From Platanthera guangdongensis (lineage: Eukaryota; Streptophyta; Magnoliopsida; Asparagales; Orchidaceae), in NCBI GenBank assembly GCA_039583875.1, contig CM077162.1, positions 64,028,822 through 64,092,821 on the forward strand: a stretch of 64,000 nucleotides of DNA. The letters are read 5' to 3'. The stretch's first letter is position 1. Each line of letters opens with the position of its first letter. The notes under the pieces were generated by a model that searched no databases, was not told the origin of the DNA, and saw only the letters and a list, made by a program, of their open reading frames with translations. The translations under genes and the position numbers were made by a program. This document shows positions 44,616 to 54,942 of the stretch, one piece after another.

Positions 44616-46860
44616 CCCCACAGGAGAGCCTACGGACCTGCCAGCTGGATGAGAGCCTGCGCAGGGGGTCTATCTGGGACCGAGCCGAGCTCGGGGTGTC
44701 GATGAAGTTCTCAAACCAAACCTATCCCCCACAGGACAGCATTCGGACCAGTCAGCTAGATGAGAGCCTGCGCAGCTGGTCTACCTGGGGCCGAGCCAAG
44801 CTCGGGGTGCCGATGAAGTTTCCACAAACCTAACCTATCCCCCACAGGCGAGCCTTCGGACCTGCCAGCTAGATGAGATCCTGCACAGCAGGTCTACCTG
44901 GGGCTGAGCCGAACTCGGGGTGCCGATGAAGTTCTCAAACCAAACCTATCCCCCACAGGCGAGCCTTCAGACCTGCCAGCTAGATGAGAGCCTGCGCAGC
45001 GGGTCTACTTGGGGCCGAGCCGAGCTCGGGGTGCCGATGAAGTTTCCACAAACCTAACCTATCCCCCGCAGGCGAGCATTCGGACCTGCCAGCTAGATTA
45101 GTGCCTGCGCAGCGGGTCTACCTGGGGCCAAGCCGAGCTTGGGGTGCCGATGAAGTTCTCAAACCAAACCTATCCCCCACACGCGAGCCTTCAGACCTGC
45201 CAGCTAGATGAGAGCCTGTGCAGCGGGTCTACCTGGGGCCGAGCCGCGCTCGGGATAGTGCAGAACCAAGACCTCTCCCCCACAGGCAAGCCTTCAGACC
45301 TACCACCTAGTAGGAGCTAGGCAGCGGATTTAACTGGGGCCAAGCCGCGCTCGGGGTAGTGTAGAACCAAGAACCAGGACCTCTCCCCCACAGGCGAGCC
45401 TTCGGACCTGCCAGATAGTAGGAGCCAGGCAACGGGTCTACCTGGGGCCGATACGCGCTCGGGGTAGTGCAGAACCAAGAACCAGGACCTCTCCCCCACA
45501 TGCGAGCCTTCGGACCTGCCAGCTAGTAGGAGCCAGACAGCGGGTCTACCTGGGGCCGAGCCGCGCTCGGGGTAGTGCAGAACCAAGAACCAGGACCTCT
45601 CCCACACAGGCGAGCCGTCGGACCTGCCAGCTAGTAGGAGACCGGCAACCGGTCTACCTGGGGCCGAGCCGCGCTCGGGGTAGTGCAGAACCAAGAACCA
45701 GGACCTATCCCACACAGGAGAGCCTTCGGACCTGCCAGCTAGTAGGAGCCAGGCAGCGGGTCTACTTGGGGCCGAGCCGCGCTCGGGATAGTACAGAACA
45801 AAGAACCAGGACCTCTCCCCCACAGGCGAGCCTTCGGACCTGCTAGCTAGTAGGAGCGAGGCAGCGAGTCTACTTGGGGCTGAGCTGCGCTCGGGGTAGT
45901 GCAAAACTAAGGACTAGGACCTCTCCCCCACAGGCGAGCCTTCAGACCTGCCAGCTAGTAGGAGCCAGGCAGCAGGTCTACCTGGAGTCGAGCCGCGCTC
46001 GAGGTAGTGTAGAACAAAGAACCAGGACCTCTCCCCCACAGGCGAGCCTTCGGACCTGCCAGCTAGTAGGAGCTAGGCTGCCGGTCTACCTGGGGCCGAG
46101 CAGCATTCGGGGTAGTGTAGAACCAACAACCAGGACCTCTCCCCCACAGGCGAGCCTTCGGACCTGCCAGCTAGTAGGAGCCAGACAGCGGGTCTACCTG
46201 GGGCCGAGCCGCGCTTGGGGTAGTGCAGAACCAAGAACCAGGACCTCTCCCCCACATGCGAACCTTCGGACCTGCCAGCTAGTAGGAGCCAGGAAGCGGA
46301 TCTACCTGGGGCCGAGCCGCACTCGGGGTAGTGTAGAGCCAAGAACCAGGACCTCTCCCCCACAGGCGAGCCTTCGGACCGACCAGCTAGTAGGATCTAG
46401 GCAGCGGGTCTACCCGGGGCTGAGCCGCGCTCGGGGTAGTGCAGAACCAAGAACCAGGACCTCTCCTCCACATGCGAGCCTTTGGACCTGCCAGCTAGTA
46501 GGAGGCAGGCAACAGGTCTACCTGGGGTCGAGACGCGCTCGGGGTAGTGCAGAACCAAGAACTAGGACCTCTCCCCCACAGGCGAGCCTTCGGACTTGCC
46601 AGCTAGTAGGAGCCAGGCAGCGGGTCTACCTGGGGCCGAACCGCGTTCGGGGTAGTCCAGAACCAAGAACCAGGACCTCTCCCCCACTGGCAAGCCTTCG
46701 GACCTGCCAGCTAGTATGAGGTAGGCAGCGGGTCTACTTGGGGCCGAGCCGCGCTGGGGTAGTGCAGAACCAAGAACCAGGACCTCTCCCCCACAGGCGA
46801 GCCTTCGGACCTGCCAGCTAAATGGGAGCATGCGCAGCGGGTCTACCTGGGGGTCTCCTC
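44616..46860. repeat. Tandem array, period about 108-112 bp, in D
   Basis: There are about 20 units. Left units (to about 45260) are 110-112 bp and end GGGGTGCCGATGAAGTT; right units are close to 108 bp and end GGGGTAGTGCAGAACCAAGA. Shared core words are CCCCCACAGGCGAGCC, TTCGGACCTGCCAGCTAG and TCTACCTGGGGCCGAGCC. Because 108 is a multiple of three, long ORFs open on both strands (45317-45904 minus, 45874-46719 plus); these are repeat artefacts. In the minus orientation of D the array lies toward the 3' end, where plant Tat-group elements are known to carry tandem repeats that seed satellites. Confidence 0.92.
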
Positions 46861-47179
46861 TCCAACACAAATATAAAGCAAACATAAAGGTAAACAAATA
46901 ACTCATAAGAACTGTTAACCCGGTCAATCAAGTCAAAGTCCGACACGGGGCATCTCTACCCGCTACGTCCACCCTCCTGAGAACCAGGGTCGATCATAAA
47001 ATATTCTCCCTAAGGCATGTTTTGATCTCCAGGATCGAATATCCTAGCGACAAGAGGGAAATGGGAGGGGACTTCTTTCATCACATGACCCTGGTCGTCA
47101 CTTGGTTCCTCTTCTATAGCCATGACGTTCGGCTGAGTTTTTTCGTGCTGGCCACTCTCCACGCTCACCTCACTAGAAC
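46861..47179 (-). other. D internal segment between array and right LTR
   Basis: This is non-coding sequence of about 320 bp. A minus-strand ORF of 76 codons (47240-47010) starts inside the LTR and reads through it; there is no recognisable domain, so I do not call a gene. No sequence complementary to initiator tRNA-Met is seen next to 47179. Confidence 0.5.
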
Positions 47180-49296
47180 TGTTGAGGCCAAAAATGACCT
47201 CTGTGGAGTTCGGGGTCCCAAAAGATGGGTGACCGCGCACCTACTACCCTCAAGCGAACGATCTAGGCACAAGATTAGGAACACAAGGTACAGACCCAAG
47301 ATCTCAGTGTGGAGGACCCACCGCATACCCGGACGACTAAGAAACTCTTCCCCTCCCAAGCTAAAGGCTGAGCTAAGACACCTTCGGAGGGAACTCTCGG
47401 CCGACCGGAATATCTAAGGAGATTCTCGAGATCAACTCTCTCCTATTCAGATGTGTCTCCTTGGGTCTACACAAAATGCTCCTCACCCGCCCTACTAATG
47501 GCGCAACCTCGCCGAGCAATTCCACGACACGCTACCCAAGTTGGGCCACTAACAACGTAATTCTGCTATTCTAAAAGGTTGTCAACAGGCCAGCAGGGGC
47601 TTCCCGACAACTATACCTCGGGGCCCCCACGGGGCGAGCGGTTCACGAGAACACTGCCCGCCTAATACGAAGAAGAAAGCTACACATACACAGAGCTTCA
47701 CAAATATTATAAAATATTACAGGAATATGAATTCCATACTTCGGCACGCAGGTCGGCAATATAAGCAAAAAATAGGCCTTCGAGGGCCGGCACAAACTTG
47801 GGCTTAAGCCCGCTACTCCCCGCTTGGTACTGCAACACCTGTACGCTAGTGTCTCGACAAGCGGCAGTCAGCTAAACGCCTGTCGGCTAACATGAGCAGA
47901 CCAAATATATTGCACCCACCCCTTTTTCGGGGGTTGTGGCACGCATTCCCTGCAAATGGATAATATACAACTTCCTTGGAGTCCTCTCCGGGAACCCCAG
48001 AACATCACCAATCCGGCTCAAACGTCTGGATGAGCTTCACACAGCATGCCTAAACCCGTACTCACACTTCCGGGCGCTAACACAGTTAATTGCAGGGACG
48101 TACATGTCAACCCGTCAGAGAGCTCCCTTCTCCCACCCATTGGTGTGGAGGGGCTTCCATGCAAATATGTAAACTGAGGGCTTCACCTGCCCAAGTAGAA
48201 ATTTTGTTACCCTTGACGCGTGTTTTTTGTCGGCGGTGTCGGGCCTTGCTGAAGAAATAACTTCTCATCCCCCTCCTTGATGGCCGAGTCTTTGCTAGGA
48301 GAGATGGAATCATCCCCCTGTCTCTCTTGATAGCTGGTTCGAGCTCTAGGCGGCGCCAGGAGAGGAGCTCCCGACCGGCCTTTCTGTAGGCAGTGCCGGG
48401 AGAGGAGCTCCTGACCGGCCTTGTTGTAGGCGGCGCCGGGAGAGGTGCTCCCGACCGGCCTTGCTTTACCCTAGGCGGAGGCGTCAAAGAGAGAACTGAG
48501 AGAGAGAGAGAGCCGATCTTGGGACGCCCCTAGTGGCCGGCGACGAGAGAGGGGGAGTAGAGCTCGGGCAACACTCGCTAGAGGCGGCCTGGACAGAAAA
48601 AATAGGAGTCGGGCTGCGCTCCTCCTTGCAGCGGCGGCCTTGACTGAAAGAGGTGGAGGCTCGGGCTGATCTCCAGGCGGCGGCCTGGACTGGAAGAAAT
48701 GTAGGGGCTCGGGGGTGCTACTCCAGGCGGCCAGAGAAAGAGAGTTGGGGGGAGGAGGGGGCTGGGCTCTAGGTCGAGAGGAGAGAGAGGCGGGCGGTCG
48801 GGGTTGTGTTGCTCCAAGCCGACGGGAGAGAGAGGTGGGCGTGGTTGTGGGTTGCTGCTCCAGGCCAATGAGAGAGAGGGGAAGGGGGCGGCAGCGGCTG
48901 GGCTCCAGATCGACCGGACTACGGTTCCACCCCCCCTTTTCCGATTTCTCCCCTGCTTCCCTTTTTCTTTTTCCTGCTGCTCACTTGTACCGACCCCCCT
49001 TTTGCACCTTTTTTATTTCCTTCTTTCTTGCTGTATCTGGTCCCCCCCATCAATTCTCCTCCTCCCCTTTTTAATATCTCCTCTATATTATATATAATAT
49101 AATATATATATTAATATTAATCATATATCTACATAGATATATATACATTTATGAAGGCCCACACATATAAAACCTCTGCACGCACGCACGAGCAGCCGCA
49201 CATCCTTGAACGGGGCTATACCAAAACGTCGCTCAAAGCGCATGCCGAGCGCATAACTTGGGGAGAATCCCGCTCGACCGGATATGTGGTTGTATA
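47180..49296 (-). repeat. Element D LTR, right copy
   Basis: It is about 2.12 kb long, the partner of 18204-20333, with the same 50-bp repeats (about 48345-48470) and AT-rich segment (about 49082-49150). The run of about 20 G of the left copy is GGGGGCGGCAGCGG here. The terminus reads TGTATA, against TGTACA on the left, and is followed by the CACAA duplication. Confidence 0.9.
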
Positions 49297-49301
49297 CACA
49301 A

Positions 49302-51376
49302 GTCCTCCAATTTGTAACTTAAACAGGTTTGCTATCTAGAAGGCAAGAATTTAATTATATATGAACTCCATTGATGAAGATATTTTTAACTCTATTTTGA
49401 CAGGTCCACCAGCTCCAATGGCTACATCTACTTCAACTTCCAGCACTCATGCTATTCCACCACCTTAGTGGACAGATGCACAGAAGAAGGCTAAGATAGT
49501 TGATGCCAAGGCCAAGAACATTCTGGCTCAAACAATGTCAGATGATGTTTTACAGAAAGTGGCAGAGTGCCTCAGCTAAAGCCATCTGGGATTCCCTAAA
49601 CCAGATGGTTGATGGATCTGTAGATGAGATAAAATATAGGAGATCAAATCTCATCTCCCAATATGAGAATTTCAAGAAAGAAGAGTCAGAGTCAGTGAGT
49701 GATATGTACAATAGACTCAGCTCAATCATCAATTAGCTGAAAACTCTAGATAAGGACATAACCCTCACTGAGGTCAATGATAAGATTCACATGTGCTTCC
49801 CCAGCTCATGGAATTCTAGAATCTGGCCAATCAAAGAGGCCAGAAGTCTGAATGAGATTTCCACTGAATCTCTACTAGGAAAGCTCAAATCATATGAGCA
49901 GTTAATAAAGACTAGAGAAGTTGCTGAGCAGAAGACTCCCTCATCAGCTAGAAAGGAGCAAAACATGGCATTCAAAGCATCTGAAGAAACAAAAGCTCCA
50001 TCAGCTAGTGAAGAATTTCTGAGTCTCCTAGCCAAGAGATTCTACAAAATGGGCAAGAAGGATTTCAGAAGGAAGTCATCTAGACAAGATGACAAGCTAA
50101 GGTATGATAAAAACATAACTAAAGAAATTGTCTTCTTTGGTTGCAGGAAGCCTGGACACTTCATATTAGAGTGTCCAAAGAATCAATAGAAGGAGAGAAG
50201 AAGAGAAAAGGAGCCCAGGAGGCAGCACTACCGTAAGCCCTCCTCCATCAAACATAAGAGGAAGGAGAAAGGCTTTGTTGCTGAAACTTGGAGTAAAACT
50301 GAAGATGAATCTTCATATTCCAGCTCCAGTGAAGATGAAGAAGTGACTAAAGCAAAGGAGGTTTGCTTGATGGCTATTGATGCATCAGGCAGCCTCTCAG
50401 TAGCTGGGCAGTCAGATAGTGAAGAACCCCAATCTGAAGAAGACCAGGTACTATCCTCTTTTGATTTCAATTTAGATGGTTTTAGAACTGAATTTAAATC
50501 ATTATGTATTTATTTAATAAACTCTGAGAAGAAAATCAAACTACTTAGAGAAAAACTGACTGAACAAGATAATTTCATTTCTGAAAACATCAAATTGAAA
50601 GATAAATTAACTTTAGCCAATGAACTAATCATCTCTCTAAAACCTAAATTAGCTGAGGCAAGGCAACTTGAAGAATCCCTAAATGGGAGAAGTATTAAGT
50701 TGATGAGCATCACAGGCATAGTAAATGTCAGACTTAATGGCAAGCTGTACTTAGGTGCTTCATCAAGCCAACCCCCATTAATTAAGAAAAACATACTGTC
50801 AACTCCAATCAAATTTGTTTCTGAAAAAGGCAAAGAAAAGGTAGATGACCATAGAACTAAGCAAATAGAATTAAAACAGAAACATAAGAAAAAGAACAAG
50901 AAAAATTCTAACTATAATAATGTTCAGCAGATTTCGTCGAACTCAGATCGATGAAATGTGTACAGTTCGTCGAACTCAGGTCGACGAACTCCGAATGCAA
51001 ATTTTTATTATAATTATTCTTTGAACTGCAATCTACGAAACAAGTATGGTTCTTCGAGCCGAGATTGACGATATTTGGGAACAAAGAATGAATATTTTCA
51101 TTCTCTGAGCGGAGTTCGACGAACTCATCCCCATTCATCGACCTCAGATCGACGAACTCACCAGAATTCGTCGAACCCAGTTCAAGATAATATAAATCTT
51201 AATCCTTTCAGAACCCTTAATCAACCTAGGAAATATATCAATCCATTCACCCAGTGGATAATACCACCAAGAAGATATCACCCCCTATGGTATAAAAACC
51301 AACCTGAATATTCTTATATTTCCAGTTTTAACTATGAAAAGAATTAAAGACCCAAGGTAACCTAGGTCAAGAACAT
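49302..51376 (+). pseudogene. gag: Element C gag, main part
   Basis: It resumes the frame of 18173-18203. The Gag core is recognisable (AKAIWDSL, YENFKKEESESVSDMYNRL, LLGKLKSYEQ). There is one zinc knuckle with its first Cys replaced (FFGCRKPGHFILEC near 50133-50175). A clean block at 50343-50954 encodes acidic and then helical, probably coiled-coil sequence. Stops include TAG at 49341, TAG 49734 and TAG at about 50188, with frameshifts near 49500 and between 50189 and 50343. The C-terminal part (50928-51177) is built of the TCGA boxes of the family and translates as Ser/Arg-rich sequence (SSNSGRRTP). Confidence 0.8.
50928..51177. repeat. GTTCGTCGA/TCGACGAAC boxes inside the C gag reading frame
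   Basis: About ten half-sites (TTCGTCGAACTCAG, GGTCGACGAACT, ATCGACGAACTC, TTCGTCGAACCCAG) occur in about 250 bp, between coding sequence that is Gag-like on both sides. These are the words of the C LTR boxes. Elements A and F have no boxes at the matching place. The array might be an insertion from an LTR or an original part of the gene. Confidence 0.75.
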
Positions 51377-51395
51377 CTAATCTGTTTAAATGCAG
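51377..51395 (+). promoter_or_regulatory. Gag-pol junction of C with acceptor-like motif
   Basis: CTAATCTGTTTAAATGCAG is followed by GTGAA, with ATG 51390 opening the protease frame. It matches the junction of A and F in the CTAATCTRTTT and GCAGGTGA parts although the flanking coding sequence differs. Two in-frame TAA codons precede the ATG. Confidence 0.5.
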
Positions 51396-54300
51396 GTGAA
51401 AGACTATCCTACCACAGAGGAACATTGGTACTTGGATAGTGACTACTCAAGGCACATGACTGGCAGAAAGAAAAATCTAACCAACTATAAGTCCAAGCTA
51501 GGTCCAAAAGTGATCTTTGGTGACTCCAACTGTGGCCAGACTAAAGGATATGTGAAAGTAAATATTGGAGCTGTCACTTTAAAAAAGGTGGCTTTTGTAA
51601 GTGGACTGAAGCACAACCTAATCTCCATAATTCAATTATGTGATGATGGGTTTCATGTATCATTTAATAACCATTCCTGCTTTATCACTTCTGTAGAAAA
51701 TAAAGTAGTTTTAACTGGAACTAGAATAGGAAATATTTACATTGTAAATTTTAAGAATGCTAGGTCTGAGATATGCCTATTCAACCAGGTTAGTAATAAT
51801 AATGAACTGTGACATAAGAGATTAGGACATGTTAACTTAAAGAACATTGCTAAATTATCTAGGGATAACCTTGTAAGAGGATTGTCTTCTTACCCCAACA
51901 AGAAGGAAAGCCTGTGCAGGGCTTGTAAATTAGGCAAGCAAACTAAAAACAGTTTTAAAGCCATTAATAAGAGTGATTCACCCAGGATTCTGTATTTGCT
52001 CCACATGGACGTTTTTGGACCCATTACTGTACAGAGCATAGGAGGGAAATCTTACACCTTAGTGATTGTAGATGACTTCTAAAGGTTCACTTGGGCGTTC
52101 TTCTTGAGGAACAAGTCTAATAACTTTAAAGTTCTTACAGACTTTCTTAACAGCATAAGGATTGAGTATTCTACTCCAGTTGCATTGATCAGAAGTGATC
52201 ATGATACTGAGTTTGAGTCTCTTCCCATGCAAGAATTCTATGAAATGGAAGGTGTCAGACAGTATTTCACTGCTCCTAGATCTTCTCAACAAAATAGGAT
52301 AGCTGCAAGGAAAAACAGGACCCTAATTGAAGCTACATGCACATTACTTGCAAATGCTTACTTGCCACTATCCTTTTGGATAGAGACTATAAGCACAACA
52401 AATTATGTAGTGAATAGGAGTCTGATACATAAGCTTAAGGGCAAGACTCCCTATGAATTACTTAAATGTAAGAAACCTAAAGTAGATTACTTTAAAAGTT
52501 TTGGCTATTATGCTACATTCAAAACAGTGACAAGAAATATCTTAGAAAGTTTGAAGCCAAGGCTGCAATGGGAATCTTTCTAGGATATTCCCAACTCAGT
52601 AAGACAGATTGGGTATATAATAAATCGACTATGAAAATGAAAAAGACTGTACATATATCATTTGATGAAACTAACATGTCTTACAAGGAGAGGAATCCTT
52701 CTACCAGTGAAACTTTGTAGGTACCACACTTGTGTGAGAAGTTGGATGAGTTGACCCTCACAAATGAGACTTTTGAACATCCCTCTCCACATATAAATGA
52801 AGACAGTGAAGATGAATCCAATGAAGTGGATGTTGAACCAACAACAGCTCCCATAATTCCACAAGAGGAATTAATTCCCTAAGCTATTGCTGAACCAACT
52901 CCACCTACTGAGTTTGTCACACTTAGAGATCATCCTGTATCTCAGGTGATTGGAGACATGTTAGTAGGTGTGCAGACCAGGCATCAAATCAACCAAGACT
53001 TGATGCATGCCTGCTTCATATCTCAAACTAAGCCCCAATCCATAAAAGATGCTGAGCAAGCTCCACACTGGATTATTGTAATGCAAGAGGAGCTCAACCA
53101 GTTTACTAGATGTAGAGTTTGGGATTTAGTTCCAAGACCCAAATACTACCCAGTCATTGGAACTAAATAGGTATTCAAAAATAAACTAGATGCCCAAGGT
53201 ATTATCATCAGGAATAAGGCAAGGTTAGTTGCTCAAGGCTATAGATAAGAGGAAGGCATTGACTATAACCAAATATTTGCATCTGTTGCAATGCTGGAAG
53301 CAATCAGAATCTTCCTTGCTTATGCTGCCTACAATAAGTTCAAAGTATATCAAATGGATGTCAAGAGTGCATTCTTAAATGGTGAACTTAAAGAAGAGGT
53401 TTATGTGGAGCAACCACCAGGTTTTATCTCTCCTACACATCCTTCTTATGTTTTTAAATTGCATAAGGCTCTCTATGGTCTAAAGGAAGATCCAAGAGCA
53501 TGGTATGAAACCTTAGCCAGCTTTCTTCTAGAGCATAAATTCTCTAGGGGCATAGTAGGTAGAACGTTGTTCACTAGACTTCATAAGGCTCAAATCTTAT
53601 TAGTACAAATTTATGTAGATGACATTATTTTTGGCTCTACTAATTCCAAACTATGCAAGATGTTCTCTAACCAAATGCATTACAAGTTTGAAATGAGTAG
53701 CATGTGTGAGCTCTCGTACTTCCTTCGCCACCAAGTGAAGCAACAACCTGATTGCATCTTCATATCCCAGTCTAAGTATGTTAAGGAGCTAATCAAAAAG
53801 TTTGGGATGTCAGAACCCTCAACAAAAAAAACACCCATGGATTCTTATGTTGTGATTGACTCAGATGAACATGGCAAGCCTGTTGATCAGAAACTATATA
53901 GGGGCATTATTGGGTCCCTGTTATCTCTCACAGCAATAAGCTCGAAATAATGTTTGCTACATGCCTTTGTGCTAGGGTCCAGGTGAACCCTAAAGAATCC
54001 CACCATACTTTTCTAAAACGGATTTTGAGATATATAAAGGGTTGTCCTAGTATAGGACTTTGATATCCAACTGAGTTAGAGTTTGAGTTGACTGGATACT
54101 CAGATGCTGACTTTGTTGGATGTAGAGTGGACAGAAAAAGCAGCTCAGGGACATGACAGTTCCTTGGTTGTAGACCAGTGTCTTGGTTTTGCAAAAAGCA
54201 GACATCTATGTATACTTCAACTACAGAAGCAGAATATATAGCAGCTGGTAGTTGTTGTTCCCAGATACTGTGGTTTCAGAACCAACTCCTAGATTATTGT

Positions 54301-54564
54301 TTCAACTTAAATAATTCAACTTTACTATATGATAATACAAGTGCAATTTTCATTGCATAAAGTCCAGTGTATCATAGTAGAACTAAGCATATAGAAATAA
54401 GGCATCATTTCATTAAAGATTGTGAGGAAAAAAATAAAATTAAGCTTGTCTACATCTACACTGATTTGTAAAGAGCAGACATCTTTACCAAACCCTTGAA
54501 TGAGAGGAACCATCTGTTCTTTATGAATCAGCTAGGTATGATAAATGGAGAGGATTTAATTTAA
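51390..54564 (+). pseudogene. pol: Element C pol
   Basis: It is in copia order and damaged throughout. Protease has WYLDSDYSRHMTG, so the Gly after the catalytic Asp-Ser and the next Cys are both changed. The integrase parts carry stops at 51810 and 52080 and have QNRIAARKNRT in place of [11 protein letters not shown], losing the catalytic Glu. Reverse transcriptase (52946-53950) has YVDDIIFG and a TAG at 53168. RNase H (54070-54360) has YSDADFVG and TEAEYIAAGSCC, with TGA, TAG and TAA stops. It ends in LGMINGEDLI at TAA 54562-54564. Confidence 0.88.
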
Positions 54565-54574
54565 TTTCTATTTG

Positions 54575-54870
54575 TGGTCGAAGAATTTATCAAAGTTCAT
54601 CGAACGGAGATTGACGAGCTGAGAAATCTTCTTATGATTTTTCGTCGACCAGAGATCGATGATATCTCAGTGTGAAGTCATTTTCGTCGACCTGAGATTG
54701 ATGAACTTGCTTCCGAAAATATTTCGTCAACCTAAGATCGATGAACTATTTTCCCTCCTCTTCAAACTGAGATCGACGAACTTTCAGCATTTGTCGACCT
54801 GAGATTGAAGAATTTTTATTTTCGCAGGACGGAGCTCGCCGCTTCATATTTTGAAAACCTTATAATAGAG
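54575..54870. promoter_or_regulatory. Internal TCGA box array and TATA-like box before the C 3' ORF
   Basis: About ten boxes of the C family (TTCGTCGACC, GATTGACGAGC, GATCGACGAACTT) lie in 54575-54815, followed by TATAATAG at 54861-54868 and ATG 54943. The order (pol, boxes, TATA, leader, 3' ORF) is that of elements A and F, with a different box word. Confidence 0.72.
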
Positions 54871-54942
54871 TTTTTCTTCGAGCTAACTCCCGCGCCTTCA
54901 GAACTCTATTGCACTTGAACTTTCTTATTTTTGAAGGAAATA

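Larger units (their letters stand above)
18204..49296 (-). mobile_element. Element D: non-coding LTR element (LARD-like), host of E
   Basis: The LTRs at 18204-20333 and 47180-49296 start TGTTGAGG and end TGTACA or TGTATA, with target duplication CACAA at 18199-18203 and 49297-49301. Its own internal DNA is only 20334-20718 plus 44616-47179, about 3 kb, with no gag or pol motif in any frame and mostly a tandem array. The minus orientation is suggested by a purine-rich tract (AAAAGAGCGGGGAAT on the minus strand) directly outside the 20333 terminus. I find no clear primer site beside 47179. A short minus-strand ORF (47240-47010) starts inside the LTR and may be chance. Movement would need proteins from another element. 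Confidence 0.85.

Noticed and set aside
45317..46719. Long repeat proteins (PERGSAPGRPA on the minus strand, RTRTSPPQASLRTCQL on the plus strand)
   Set aside because: The tandem unit is 108 bp, a multiple of three, so frames stay open by chance on both strands. No start context or domain.
47010..47240. Minus-strand 76-codon ORF as the D gag
   Set aside because: It starts inside the LTR, has no Gag motif, and has no counterpart elsewhere in D.
51357..51395. A 39-bp intron (AAG/GTAACC to GCAG/GTG) at the C gag-pol junction
   Set aside because: Too short for a plant intron. The acceptor-like part is still reported as a finding because it recurs in A and F.
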